From the NCBI GenBank assembly GCA_035640355.1, contig DASQWI010000009.1, positions 1 through 64,000 of the forward strand: 64,000 bases of DNA. Direction: 5' to 3'. This DNA comes from Actinomycetota bacterium. GTDB lineage: Bacteria; Actinomycetota; UBA4738; HRBIN12. The first letter of the stretch is position 1. Every line of letters begins with the position of its first letter. The notes under the pieces were generated by a model. It saw only the letters and a list, made by a program, of their open reading frames with translations. It was not told the DNA's origin and searched no databases. The translations under genes and the position numbers were made by a program. Shown here in pieces: positions 43,361-52,833 of this stretch.

Positions 43361-44242
43361 ATGCGCACCCCTGACGTGATCGCTCTCGGAGAGACGATGC
43401 TCTCCCTGGTCGCGACGGATGGGCCGCTCGCGGAGTCGCAGACACTACACGTGACGTTCGGCGGCGCTGAGGCGAACACGTGCGCCGGCCTCGTTCGCCT
43501 CGGCGTGAGCGCGGCGTGGGTCAGCCGTCTCGGGGCCGACGTCGCCGGACGGCGCGTCCATGAATCGATCGATGGCTGCGGCGTCGACGTCCGATGGGTC
43601 CGCTGGGATCCGGATCGTCCGACGGGGTTGATGCTTCGCGACACGCGCGGCACGGTCGTCTACTACCGCGGCGGATCCGCGGCGAGCGCCCTCGGCCCGA
43701 GCGACCTGGACGCCGTGCCGGTCGAGGAGGCTCGCGCCGCCCTGGTAACGGGGATCACCGCGTTGATCGGTCCCGATCCCCAGCGCGCGGCGATCGCGTT
43801 GCTCGACCGAGCGACCGGCCTGCGCGTGGTCGACCCCAACATCCGCTCCGGCCTGTGGGGATCCGATCGCGCCAAGGAGCTCATCGCGCCGCTCGTCGAG
43901 CGCGCGGACGTGCTCCTCGGCGGCGAGCGTGAGCTCGCCGAACTCGCCGGCGACCTGTCCGGTGAAGCGCTCGCTCACGCCTGTCTCGCGTTGGGTCCCC
44001 GCGAGGTCGCCGTGAAGCGCGGTGAACGCGGCGCAGGCGTCCTCGACGAGGAGGGCGAGTGGCACGAGGTCGTTCCCCAGCGCGTACACGACGTCGATCC
44101 CGTCGGCGCGGGCGACGCGTTCAACGCCGGGTACGTGGCGGCGCGGCTCAACGGGGTTCCGCCTCGCGACGCGCTCGTCCAAGGCGCGAGGTGCGGTGCT
44201 GATGCCGCCGGAATGGTCGGGGACGCGATCGCGGTCCGATGA
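43361..44242 (+). CDS. PfkB-family sugar kinase
   Basis: 293 residues: VIALGETMLSLVATDGPL, the substrate motif GGAEANTCAGLVRLG and the ATP/anion-hole motif DVDPVGAGDAFNAGY. Most like 2-keto-3-deoxygluconate, fructo- or tagatose kinases. I start at ATG 43361 (MRTPDVIALG), about 70 bases after the ROK palindrome; the longer frame would run through that site. Confidence 0.92.
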   Translation: MRTPDVIALGETMLSLVATDGPLAESQTLHVTFGGAEANTCAGLVRLGVSAAWVSRLGADVAGRRVHESIDGCGVDVRWVRWDPDRPTGLMLRDTRGTVVYYRGGSAASALGPSDLDAVPVEEARAALVTGITALIGPDPQRAAIALLDRATGLRVVDPNIRSGLWGSDRAKELIAPLVERADVLLGGERELAELAGDLSGEALAHACLALGPREVAVKRGERGAGVLDEEGEWHEVVPQRVHDVDPVGAGDAFNAGYVAARLNGVPPRDALVQGARCGADAAGMVGDAIAVR

Positions 44243-44255
44243 CCCTCGGAGCAGC

Positions 44256-45560
44256 TCAGAAGAACGTGGCCACTGCGTCGGCAACGCGATCGTTCGCGTC
44301 GAGCACCGGGATCACCCGCCATCGGTCGAAGGCGCTGCACGGGTGCGAGATACCACACTTCACCAGATCGCCGACGTCGAGCGCGACGTCCTCCTCGACA
44401 CGGATGAACGCGTGCTGATCGTTGAGGTCCGTCACGACGCAGCCGTCGAGCGGTCGCTCCTCGCCTGAGCTCGACCTGACGGCCATGGGGATCGGCATGC
44501 CCTGGTCGAATGGAACGTCGCGACGCCCGAACCCCGCGATCGCCATCCGGCGTTCCGGTCGCGACAGCACCGGGCCCCACACCTCCATGGCCGAGCGGAA
44601 CCGCGAGGCGCTCTCGGACTGGCCGGCGAACGGCGACAACCGCTCGTACATTCCGGAATCGTGCGTCAGGTAGCAACCGGACCGCAGGATGACCCGCGCG
44701 GGCACATGGCCGGGCCACATGTCGTGGAGGCGTTCCACGACCACGTCGAAGAACGCGCTTCCGCCGGCGGTGAGGACGACACCATCGTCCAACCCGCCAC
44801 CCTTCACGAGCGCCTCGCCGAGGCCGCGCACCGCGTCGAGATACTCGCGGACGCGATCGAGGCATGCCTCCGACCGGTCCCGGCAGACGAGTCCTTCGTA
44901 CCCGGCGACACCGGCCAGCCGAAGCGTGCTCGATGCACGAACGCGTTCGGCCACGCCGATCGCCTCCTCCACCGTTCTCGCGCCGGTGCGGCCGCCGAGA
45001 AAGCCGAGCTCGACGAGAACGTCGAGTCGTCTCGGTGCGTTCGCGTCGGCTAAACGCGCGTCGAGGGTCTCCACCCCGCGCGCCGAGTCGACATAGCAGA
45101 GGAGCTCGACCTCGGGGTCGCGGAGCGCGTTCGCCGCCCACGCGATCGACGCGCGATCGACGAGCTCGTTCGCGATCACGATCCGCCGTACCCCGACCTC
45201 GCGCATCACGCGCGCCTGCGAGGCCGTCGCGGCAGTGATGCCCCACGCACCGGCCTCGAGCTGTCTGGCCCAGAGCTGCGGCGCCATCGACGTCTTGCCG
45301 TGCGGCGCCAGGTCAACGCCGGAGCGGTCGCAGAACGCCGCCATCAACGCGAGGTTGTGGCGAAGCGCGTCCTCGCGAAGGAGCAGCACGGGAGGTTCGA
45401 GGTCGTCGAAGGTCCACCCCTGCATCGCGACCTCGCGCAGCGCGACGTCCTTCGCCGGGAACCCCCGCGCCAGATGGTCGACGCGGACGCCACCGGCGAC
45501 GTCGTCCAACCGAAGCCGAGGATGTGGGACGCTCACCGCGCGGACGCTAGCACCGCCCAT
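44256..45560 (-). CDS. PLP-dependent D-threonine aldolase/D-serine dehydratase-like enzyme
   Basis: About 434 residues with an alanine-racemase-type barrel: PLP lysine in LAPHGKTSMAPQL, GVAGYEGLVC, VLTAGGSAFFDVV, and a C-terminal zinc site of His and Cys (GISHPCSAFDRW) as in D-threonine aldolase and D-serine deaminase. It cleaves or deaminates a D-amino acid or an amino-hydroxy compound. ATG 45560 and GTG 45536 are possible starts; neither has a good ribosome site. It is convergent with PfkB and divergent from DegT. Confidence 0.87.
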   Translation of the reverse strand: MGGASVRAVSVPHPRLRLDDVAGGVRVDHLARGFPAKDVALREVAMQGWTFDDLEPPVLLLREDALRHNLALMAAFCDRSGVDLAPHGKTSMAPQLWARQLEAGAWGITAATASQARVMREVGVRRIVIANELVDRASIAWAANALRDPEVELLCYVDSARGVETLDARLADANAPRRLDVLVELGFLGGRTGARTVEEAIGVAERVRASSTLRLAGVAGYEGLVCRDRSEACLDRVREYLDAVRGLGEALVKGGGLDDGVVLTAGGSAFFDVVVERLHDMWPGHVPARVILRSGCYLTHDSGMYERLSPFAGQSESASRFRSAMEVWGPVLSRPERRMAIAGFGRRDVPFDQGMPIPMAVRSSSGEERPLDGCVVTDLNDQHAFIRVEEDVALDVGDLVKCGISHPCSAFDRWRVIPVLDANDRVADAVATFF

Positions 45561-45577
45561 CGGAAGGAGTTGCGGAG

Positions 45578-46810
45578 ATGCCCGAGCTGGCGATGAACGG
45601 CGGCACACCCGTCAGGGCCACGTCCTACCCCTCGTGGCCCGTTTGCGACGAACGTGACGTCGAGGCGGTCACGACCGTGGTCAAGAGTGGGTACTGGGGA
45701 GGGTTCCCCGAGCCCGGTCCGAACGCCGAGCGTTTCGAGGACGCGTTCGCCGCGTACCAGGGCGCGCGGCACGGCGTCCTGATGGCGAACGGCACCGTCA
45801 CGATGGAGGTGGCGCTCAAGGCGCTCGGCATCGGCTGGGGCGACGAGGTGATCGTTCCCGCCCTGACGTTCGCGGCGACGGCCTACGCGCCGATGGCGTC
45901 GGGAGCGGTCCCGGTCATCGTGGATGTCGAGCCGCGGACGTGGACGATCGATCCGGACCAGGTCGAGGCGGCGATCACCGACCGAACGCGCGCCATCATG
46001 CCCGTCCACCTCGGCCATCAGATGGCGGACATGGACCGGCTCGAGGGGATCGCGCGACGCCACGGCCTCGCCGTCGTCGAGGACTGCGCGCACGCGCCGG
46101 GACAGCAGTGGCGCGGTCGCGGCGCGGGGTGCATCGGAGAGTTCGGCTCGTTCAGCCACCAGTCCTCGAAGATCCTCACCTCAGGCGAGGGCGGCACGCT
46201 CCTCACCAACGACGACGACCTCGCCAGGCGCGCGCACTCGATCGTGGACTGCGGTCGAGCGAAGGACCCGGACGAGAAGGAGTTCACGTTCGGCGCGAAC
46301 TACCGGTTGGGCGAGCTCCACGCCGCGCTCCTGGTGGTCGGCATGGAACGGTTCCCCGAACAGCAGCGCGAGCGGGCCGAGGCGGGGAAGGAACTGGAGC
46401 GATTGCTCGCTGACGTCCCGGGCGTCCGCGTCATGCCGGCCGACGAACGGATCACCCGATGGAGCTTCTACAACTACATCTTCGCCATCGATCCAGACTC
46501 GTTCGGCGGCCGGACGAACGAGGTCGTGTGCGCAGCGCTCGAGGCCGAGGGCATCCCGGCCGAGGTCCAGTACCCGCCGATGAGCCGGTACGAGCTGTTC
46601 CAGACGTCGCTTTCGCGGCTGCCCGTCGCCGTCGAGCATGCCGATCGGTTGGATCCGCAGCGGATGTCATTTCCCGTTGCCGAGGCGGCGGGCCTGCGCG
46701 AATCCGTGTACCTGATGGAGAACGTGTTCCGCGACGGCTCCCGCGGCGTCCAGGACGTCGTCGAAGCGCTGACCAAGGTGCAGCGGAACGCCGACGAGCT
46801 GCCCGCCTAG
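45578..46810 (+). CDS. DegT/DnrJ/EryC1/StrS aminotransferase
   Basis: 410-residue PLP aminotransferase of the sugar/cyclitol class. Visible are GVLMANGTVTMEVALKALG, DEVIVPALTFAATAYA, VEDCAHAPG and the Schiff-base region SFSHQSSKILTSGEGG. It resembles scyllo-inosose aminotransferases such as StsC. Near a Gfo/Idh dehydrogenase it suggests oxidation of a ring OH followed by transamination, or the reverse in catabolism. ATG 45578 follows GGAAGGAG. Its last four bases are shared with the convergent GH4 gene. Confidence 0.93.
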   Translation: MPELAMNGGTPVRATSYPSWPVCDERDVEAVTTVVKSGYWGGFPEPGPNAERFEDAFAAYQGARHGVLMANGTVTMEVALKALGIGWGDEVIVPALTFAATAYAPMASGAVPVIVDVEPRTWTIDPDQVEAAITDRTRAIMPVHLGHQMADMDRLEGIARRHGLAVVEDCAHAPGQQWRGRGAGCIGEFGSFSHQSSKILTSGEGGTLLTNDDDLARRAHSIVDCGRAKDPDEKEFTFGANYRLGELHAALLVVGMERFPEQQRERAEAGKELERLLADVPGVRVMPADERITRWSFYNYIFAIDPDSFGGRTNEVVCAALEAEGIPAEVQYPPMSRYELFQTSLSRLPVAVEHADRLDPQRMSFPVAEAAGLRESVYLMENVFRDGSRGVQDVVEALTKVQRNADELPA

Positions 46811-48105
46811 TTCGGGAAGAACCGCGGCAAGTGCTCGCGGTTGGCTTCGAGGAGCGCGTCGAGCAGCGGGCGGGCGACGTCGTAGCCACCGACGAGGGGG
46901 TTAGTCATCAGCGCCTTGAGCGCGAGAACACGGTCGCCGGACGTCGCGGCGTCGATCGTGAGGAGCTCGTACGCCTTCGCGTGCTCGACGAGGCCGAGCA
47001 TCTCAGGGGCGAGCGGGGCGACGTGGAGGGGGTGCGCGCCGTCGTGGTCGATCGTCGCGGCAACCTCCACCACCGCGTCGGTCGGCAGGTTGGGGATCGC
47101 GCCGTCGTTGCGGACGTCGACCACCTGCACGTCCCCCGTGCCGGCGTGCAACGAGGCGACGAGCGCCGCCGCCGCGTCGCTGTAATAGGCGCCGCCGCGT
47201 TGCTCGAGCAGCTTCGGCTTCACGTCGAGCGACGGATCGCGGTACAGCTCGAGCAGCCCGGCCTCGATCCGCATGACCTCCTCGGCGCGAGTGCCTCCCG
47301 AACGCTGGCGCTCGAGCACCTCGTTCGTGAAGTAGTAGTAGTGCAAGTACGAGCTGGGCACGGCTCGGAGCGCGGCGAGCAGCTCGGCGGGCATCTCGCT
47401 CTGCTCCGCGACGCTGTCCATATCGGTGCCGAGCAGCTCGGGCAACCGGTCGACGCCGTCGACGAACACTGCTCGCTCCCACGACAGGTGGTTCAGCCCG
47501 ACGTGCTCGAGCTGGACGCGTTCGGGCTCCACGCCCAGTTGCTTCGCGACCCCCCGCTGCATGTTGATCGCCACGTTGCACAGCCCCAGGGCGCGGTGTC
47601 CCCTGTCGAGAAGCGACTGCGTGATCAACCCCGTCGGGTTGGTGAAGTCGACGAGCCAGGCCCCCGGCGCCCCACGGCGCTCGATCTCCTCCGCGAGCTC
47701 GAGCACGACCGGAACGGTTCGGAGCGCCTTGGCGAACCCTCCCGGCCCGGTGGTCTCCTGCCCAACGCAGCCGAACCGCAAAGGGATCGTCTCGTCGTTC
47801 AGCCGCGCAGCCTGGCCGCCGACGCGGAGCTGCACGATGACGAACTGCGCCCCGTCGAGCGCCTCGTCGCGCCGCGACGTCCGGACGAGCGTCCCGGTCC
47901 ACCCCGCGCGGCGGAGCATCCGATCAGCGAGACCGCCCACGACGTCGAGGCGTTTGGCGTCCACATCGAGGAGAACGAGCTCGTCGACCGTCAAACGGTC
48001 GTCACGGGTGACGAAGCCCTCGACCAGCTCGGGCGTGTACGTGCTCCCGCCACCGACGACCGCGATCTTGACGCCCACGTCGGCGGGCATCGTACACTCG
48101 TCCAT
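46807..48105 (-). CDS. Glycoside hydrolase family 4 (6-phospho-beta-glucosidase-like)
   Basis: 432 residues. GH4 enzymes need NAD+ and Mn2+ and cleave glycosides, often 6-phosphorylated, by oxidation-elimination. Seen are VAVVGGGSTYTPELVEG-like cofactor motif, the metal Cys in LGLCNVAINM, and HVGLNHLSWER. ATG 48105 lies 7 bases from a ROK palindrome; ATG 48090 is also possible. Substrate may be a disaccharide or aminoglycoside rather than cellobiose, judging from neighbours. Confidence 0.92.
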   Translation of the reverse strand: MDECTMPADVGVKIAVVGGGSTYTPELVEGFVTRDDRLTVDELVLLDVDAKRLDVVGGLADRMLRRAGWTGTLVRTSRRDEALDGAQFVIVQLRVGGQAARLNDETIPLRFGCVGQETTGPGGFAKALRTVPVVLELAEEIERRGAPGAWLVDFTNPTGLITQSLLDRGHRALGLCNVAINMQRGVAKQLGVEPERVQLEHVGLNHLSWERAVFVDGVDRLPELLGTDMDSVAEQSEMPAELLAALRAVPSSYLHYYYFTNEVLERQRSGGTRAEEVMRIEAGLLELYRDPSLDVKPKLLEQRGGAYYSDAAAALVASLHAGTGDVQVVDVRNDGAIPNLPTDAVVEVAATIDHDGAHPLHVAPLAPEMLGLVEHAKAYELLTIDAATSGDRVLALKALMTNPLVGGYDVARPLLDALLEANREHLPRFFPN

Positions 48106-48112
48106 CGAAATC

Positions 48113-48128
48113 GTTAGGAAACTTTCCT
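48113..48128. promoter_or_regulatory. ROK operator, copy 2
   Basis: GTTAGGAAACTTTCCT, identical to the copy near the ROK gene (43275-43290, opposite orientation). It lies between the divergent GH4 and MsmX-type ATPase genes and would link both to the ROK regulon. Confidence 0.7.
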
Positions 48129-48191
48129 GATTGCCCTTGACGCCGGATCGGGAGCGCGCGGAGACTCTCCGCGACGCCGAGGGGGCTGACG

Positions 48192-49382
48192 ATGGCGCGG
48201 ATCGTCCTCGAGAACGTAACGAAAGTCTTCGGCGATGACGTCATCGCGGTCGACGACGTCTCGCTCGAGATCGGCGACGGCGAGTTCATGGTGTTGGTCG
48301 GTCCCTCTGGGTGCGGCAAGTCCACGATCCTGCGGATCGTCGCCGGGCTGGAGGACGTCACGGCCGGCGAGGTCAACATCGGTGACACGCAGGTCACGGA
48401 CCTGCCACCGAAGGAACGCGACATCGCGATGGTGTTCCAGAACTACGCGTTGTATCCGCATATGACCGTAGAGCAGAACATTGGGTTCGGCCTGAGGCTG
48501 TCGCGGCGACCCAAGGACGAGATCCGACGGCGCGTTCACGACGTCGCGACGACCCTCGGGCTGGAGCGGTTGCTCGAACGCAAGCCGGCGGAGCTCTCGG
48601 GGGGCCAACGGCAGCGCGTCGCGATGGGACGCGCGATGGTGCGCGAACCGCAAGCCTTCCTCATGGACGAGCCGCTGTCGAACCTCGACGCCAAGCTCCG
48701 CGTTCAGATGCGCGCCGAGCTCGCCCGGCTTCACGAGCGTCTGGGGACGACGACGCTCTACGTCACGCACGACCAGGTCGAGGCTATGACGCTCGGCCAC
48801 CGGGTCGCCGTCCTGCGAGACGGGATGTTGCAGCAAATCGACACGCCGCAGAACCTGTACTCGCGTCCTGCCAACCTGTTCGTGGCGGCGTTCATCGGTT
48901 CGCCGCCCATGAACCTGGTGGAGGCGACCGTCTCCGATGGAAGGGTCGCGTTCGGCGAACACGAGATTGCGCTCCCGAACGGGCTCCCGGACGCCGCCGG
49001 TGGGACCGTGATCCTGGGGATCCGACCGGCCGACTTCGAGGACGCGGACGTCTGGCACGACGCGCGCCGCCCCACCATCGAGGTGACCGCCGAGGTCACC
49101 GAGGAGCTCGGCTCGGAGATGAATGTCATCTTCCCGGTCCAGGCGCCTCCGGTCCTGACCGAGGACACGCTGGCCGCGGCGACCGACGTGGAAGACGACG
49201 CCGTGCAGCTCATGGCGGAGATCCACGAGCGAGCTCGCTTCTGCGCGCGAGTCGACGCCAGGAGCAAGATCCGCCCCGGCGCTACCGCTCGCCTGTCCGT
49301 GGATCCGGGGCGGTTCCACTTCTTCGATCCCGCCACCGGCCAGGCGCTCGAGCGCGCTCGCGCGATGTCGGCGTCGGTGTGA
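48192..49382 (+). CDS. MsmX/UgpC-type sugar ABC ATPase
   Basis: 396 residues: GPSGCGKSTIL, LSGGQRQRVAMGRAM, FLMDEPLSNLD and VTHDQVEAM, with a C-terminal MalK-type regulatory domain that is longer than usual (insert with VQAPPVLTEDTLAAATDVEDD). Such ATPases energise several sugar importers; here it is the missing ATPase for the operon at 38.7-42.0 kb. It carries the same upstream palindrome. Confidence 0.94.
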   Translation: MARIVLENVTKVFGDDVIAVDDVSLEIGDGEFMVLVGPSGCGKSTILRIVAGLEDVTAGEVNIGDTQVTDLPPKERDIAMVFQNYALYPHMTVEQNIGFGLRLSRRPKDEIRRRVHDVATTLGLERLLERKPAELSGGQRQRVAMGRAMVREPQAFLMDEPLSNLDAKLRVQMRAELARLHERLGTTTLYVTHDQVEAMTLGHRVAVLRDGMLQQIDTPQNLYSRPANLFVAAFIGSPPMNLVEATVSDGRVAFGEHEIALPNGLPDAAGGTVILGIRPADFEDADVWHDARRPTIEVTAEVTEELGSEMNVIFPVQAPPVLTEDTLAAATDVEDDAVQLMAEIHERARFCARVDARSKIRPGATARLSVDPGRFHFFDPATGQALERARAMSASV

Positions 49383-49428
49383 GCGCCGGCGTATCGGTGC
49401 TCCCACCCGCTCCGTAGCGGCCGGCCGG

Positions 49429-50025
49429 ATGGCTCGCCGAACGGGCTCGGCCGCCCACCAGCGGGAGGTTCCATGGAAGCCGACGCGCGAACAGCTCGCG
49501 GCCGCACGCGGCGCGACGGTGCCGGACGTGCTCGCGCCGGGACTCGACGTGCTGTTCGTCGGGATCAATCCGGGGCTGTACTCGGGCGCGGTCGGGCACC
49601 ATTTCGCACGTCCCGGCAACCGATTCTGGAAAGCGTTGCACGCGAGCGGGTTCACGGATCGCGTCCTTTCGCCGTTCGACGAGCGCGATCTACTGAAACT
49701 CGGGGCCGGCGTCACCAACATCGTCGACAGCGCGACTGCGACAGCGGACGAGCTGTCGCGTGACGAGCTGCGGGCGGGCACACACGCGCTCGAGCTGCGG
49801 GTCCGGCGGGCGCGACCTCGTGTCGTGGCCTTCCTCGGCATCGGCGCGTACCGTGCCGCGTTCGGTCGGCCGAAGGCCCAACTCGGGCCGCAGGACGAGA
49901 CGTTCGGCGGAGCTCGCGTCTGGGTGCTTCCCAACCCGAGCGGGCTGAACGCGTCGTACCAGGTCCCCGCGCTCGCGGCGTGGCTCCGCAAGCTGCGACA
50001 TGCAGTTCGGGACGACCTCACGTGA
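49429..50025 (+). CDS. mug: G/U mismatch-specific uracil-DNA glycosylase
   Basis: 198-residue single-domain glycosylase of the MUG/TDG family. The catalytic loop GINPGLYSG with its Asn, the HHFARPGNRFW motif and the product-side LPNPSGLNA are all present. It removes uracil or thymine-derived lesions opposite G. ATG 49429 is followed downstream by overlap with a deacetylase gene. Its place in the sugar cluster looks incidental. Confidence 0.93.
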   Translation: MARRTGSAAHQREVPWKPTREQLAAARGATVPDVLAPGLDVLFVGINPGLYSGAVGHHFARPGNRFWKALHASGFTDRVLSPFDERDLLKLGAGVTNIVDSATATADELSRDELRAGTHALELRVRRARPRVVAFLGIGAYRAAFGRPKAQLGPQDETFGGARVWVLPNPSGLNASYQVPALAAWLRKLRHAVRDDLT

Positions 50026-50627
50026 TACGCGTCGCCCTCACCTTCGACGCGGAGCACCCGGACCGATCGGCGTGGTCGCAAGTGAACGCCGGGCGCATCC
50101 TCGACGAGCTCGCGGCGGCCGGCGTCCGATGCACGTTCTTCGTCCAGTCGCGATGGGCTGAAGCCGAGCCGGTCGTCGCTCGACGGATCGCGGCCGAAGG
50201 CCACCTGATCGGCAACCACTCCGCGTACCACGCGCGGATGACGTTGCTCAGCGACGACGGCGTTCGGGCAGATGTCGCGCATGCCGAGCGCACGATCGCG
50301 ACGATCACCGGGGCCGACACGAAGCCGTGGTTCCGCTGCCCGTTCGGCGACGGCTACGACGACGATCGCGTGCTCTCGCTCCTCGACGGGATCGGCTATC
50401 GGAACGTGCACTGGAACGTCGAGCCGTCGGACTGGGAGCCGTCGCGAACGGCCGGCGATGTTGCCCACGACACAACCGCTCGCGCGCTCGAACGCGGAGA
50501 CGGCGCGGTCGTCCTCCTTCATACGTGGCCAGACGCCACGTCGGGGGCGATCGCCTCGATCGTCGACGGCCTCACCCGCGCGGGCGCGACGCTCGTCACC
50601 GTCGACGAGCTGGACGCTCTGCCGTGA
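50022..50627 (+). CDS. Polysaccharide deacetylase (NodB-like)
   Basis: 201 residues: LTFDAEHPDRS, CTFFVQSRWAE, the metal HxxxH in IGNHSAYHARM, WFRCPFGDGYDD, and VLLHTWPDAT. The second Asp of the usual FDDG pair is replaced (FDAE), as occurs in some subfamilies. It has no signal peptide, so a cytoplasmic N-deacetylase acting on an imported N-acetylated saccharide fits. GTG 50022 overlaps the Mug stop; the next kinase overlaps its stop. Confidence 0.9.
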   Translation: MIRVALTFDAEHPDRSAWSQVNAGRILDELAAAGVRCTFFVQSRWAEAEPVVARRIAAEGHLIGNHSAYHARMTLLSDDGVRADVAHAERTIATITGADTKPWFRCPFGDGYDDDRVLSLLDGIGYRNVHWNVEPSDWEPSRTAGDVAHDTTARALERGDGAVVLLHTWPDATSGAIASIVDGLTRAGATLVTVDELDALP

Positions 50628-51637
50628 AACCGGCGGCGGTTCTGGCGATCGACGGCGGCGGCTCGAAGATGGACGCGGTCGTCCTGGGGGCCGACGGCGA
50701 GCTGCTCGGTTCGGCTCGCGTGCCCCCTGTCGGGAGCGACGGCCGTGATCCCGACTACCTGGAGCGACTGGAAGCGGCCGTCAACGCGGTGTTCGACGCG
50801 GTGGGACTCGATCCGTCGAGCGGCCCTGTCGCGCGCGTGGGCGTGTTCTGCGTCGCCGGGGCCGACCTCTCCGCCGACGAGCGGCGAATCCTCAAGTGGC
50901 TCCGAGCGCGAAAGTGGACCGACGACACGCTGCTTCGCAACGACACGTTCGCGGTCCTTCGCGCGGGCACGGACCGAACGTGGGGCGTGGGCATAGTCTG
51001 TGGGTTCGGCACGAACTGCGCGGCGGTCGCACCCGATGGACGAACCTTCCGATTGCCGGCGCTCGGGTGGATCGCCGGCGACTGGGGCGGCGGTTCGGAC
51101 CTGGGCGAGAAAGCCGTCTGGCACACGATGCGCGCGCACGACGGTCGCGGGAAGCGGACCGTCCTGGCAACCGCGGTTCCGGTGCACTTCGGGCTGAGGG
51201 GACCTCATCAGGTCATGGAGGCGCTGTACTCGGGCGAGATCGGCGTGCAGCGGGTGGCGACGCTCGCCCCGGTGGTGTTCCGGGTCGCAGCGGAGGGTGA
51301 TCTGGTGGCGCGATCGCTCGTCGAGCGCCAGGCGGACGAGGTGGCCACGATGGCCGGCGCCGCGATCAAGAAGCTTCGAATGTCGAAACTCGACGTCGAC
51401 GTGGTCTTGGGAGGCGGCATCTTCCGAAACGGCTATCGACCGTTCTTCGAGCGGATCGAGAACGGCGTCCGGTCGGTCGCTCCCGCGGCGAACGTCTCGG
51501 TGCTGATGGTGCCGCCCGTCGTCGGGGCCGCGCTGCTGGGGCTCGATCGCCTCGATGCGCCGAGCCAGACGAAGGAACGCGTCCGACGTGCGCTGACCCA
51601 CGACGCGCTGGCGGCTGGACGACGAAGTGGCCGATGA
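50624..51637 (+). CDS. N-acetylglucosamine-kinase-like protein (BadF/BadG ATPase family)
   Basis: 337-residue ASKHA ATPase: AIDGGGSKMDAVVLG phosphate-binding loop, GIVCGFGTNCAAVAPDG, GWIAGDWGGGSDLGEKA and VVLGGGIFRNGY. NagK and glucosamine kinases of this family phosphorylate amino sugars. GTG 50624 overlaps the deacetylase stop, so the two are coupled; the SIS gene follows. Confidence 0.9.
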   Translation: MKPAAVLAIDGGGSKMDAVVLGADGELLGSARVPPVGSDGRDPDYLERLEAAVNAVFDAVGLDPSSGPVARVGVFCVAGADLSADERRILKWLRARKWTDDTLLRNDTFAVLRAGTDRTWGVGIVCGFGTNCAAVAPDGRTFRLPALGWIAGDWGGGSDLGEKAVWHTMRAHDGRGKRTVLATAVPVHFGLRGPHQVMEALYSGEIGVQRVATLAPVVFRVAAEGDLVARSLVERQADEVATMAGAAIKKLRMSKLDVDVVLGGGIFRNGYRPFFERIENGVRSVAPAANVSVLMVPPVVGAALLGLDRLDAPSQTKERVRRALTHDALAAGRRSGR

Positions 51638-51689
51638 CAGTGGCGATGCTCAGATTCCGGCGCCGACCGGGCACGTAGACTCGGTAGCC

Positions 51690-52763
51690 ATGCGTTCCCT
51701 CGACGGATTTTCCGACCCGTTCTTCGCCGAGATCGCCGGCCAGCCGGACGCGATGCGGCGCGCCGCGGCCGCGCTCCTCGACCAGCGCGACCATCTCGAC
51801 CGCGTTCGCGAGGCGGCGTCCGTTTCGCCGACGATCGTGTTCACCGGCATGGGGAGCTCATACGACGCGTGCTACCCGGCGGTGAACGACCTGGCGGGCC
51901 GAGGCGTTTCGTCGCTCCTCGTCGACACCGCCGAGCTCTTGCACTTCCGCCGGCCGATCCTGAACGCCAAGACGCTCGTCGTGATCGTCAGCCAATCGGG
52001 CGAGAGCGCCGAGATCGTCAAGCTCGTCAGCGCGATCGCCAAGCAACGCCTGAGACCCTTCGTCATCTCGATCACGAACGGTCTCGACAACGACCTCGCC
52101 CGTCGGTCGGACGTCAAGCTCGACACGTGGGCGGGCAGGGAGGTCGGCCCGTCGACGATGACGTTCGCCGCGGCGATGGCGACGCTTTCGGGGATCGCGC
52201 GTCTGCTCGCCGGCGACAGCGTCGACACGGCGGTCGATCGGACGCGGACCGCAGCGGAGGGCGCCGCGCTCTCGGCCGAGCGTTTGCTCGAAGATCCCGA
52301 ACGCACCGCTGCGGATCTCGCCGAGTGGCACGGCGGGCGAGAGCTGATGGTGATCCTCGGCCGTGGCCCGGCACGCGCCGCGACCGAGATGGGCGCGCTC
52401 ACGTTGAAGGAATCCGGCGTGATGGCGGAGTCCTTCGAGGCCGGCGCGTTCCGTCACGGTCCGCTGGAGCTCGCCGGACCGTCCATGACGGCGATCGTCC
52501 TCGCCACCGAACCCGAGACACGGCGACTCGATCTTGGACTGGCCGCCGACCTCATCGATACCGGCGCGAACGTTCTCGTCGTGACGCCCGACGGGGAGGC
52601 GCCGAAGCGCGCGCGCGCCGTCGCGACCGGCTATCTCGACCGCGCGCTGATCTCGGCCGTGTCCATCATTCCCGTGCAGTTGCTCGCGTGGCGGCTCGCC
52701 CAAGCCCGCGGGCGAACACCGGGCCAGTACACCCGCGCGTCGAAGGTAACGACGCGCGAGTAG
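51690..52763 (+). CDS. SIS-domain sugar-phosphate isomerase/deaminase
   Basis: 357 residues with two SIS domains, as in the isomerase half of GlmS and in AgaS/FrlB-type deaminases: FTGMGSSYDACYPAVNDL, VIVSQSGESAEIVKL, MVILGRGPARAATEMGALTLKE and EAGAFRHGPLEL. No glutaminase domain. It probably converts an amino-sugar phosphate into a keto-sugar phosphate with release of ammonia, after the NagK-like kinase. ATG 51690 is preferred over the longer GTG start. Confidence 0.92.
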   Translation: MRSLDGFSDPFFAEIAGQPDAMRRAAAALLDQRDHLDRVREAASVSPTIVFTGMGSSYDACYPAVNDLAGRGVSSLLVDTAELLHFRRPILNAKTLVVIVSQSGESAEIVKLVSAIAKQRLRPFVISITNGLDNDLARRSDVKLDTWAGREVGPSTMTFAAAMATLSGIARLLAGDSVDTAVDRTRTAAEGAALSAERLLEDPERTAADLAEWHGGRELMVILGRGPARAATEMGALTLKESGVMAESFEAGAFRHGPLELAGPSMTAIVLATEPETRRLDLGLAADLIDTGANVLVVTPDGEAPKRARAVATGYLDRALISAVSIIPVQLLAWRLAQARGRTPGQYTRASKVTTRE

Positions 52764-52833
52764 CTGCACTTCCCCCGAACAACCTCGTTCCGAGCGCCGT
52801 GTCGACGGCCGCGATCGGCCACGGGCCGATCGG

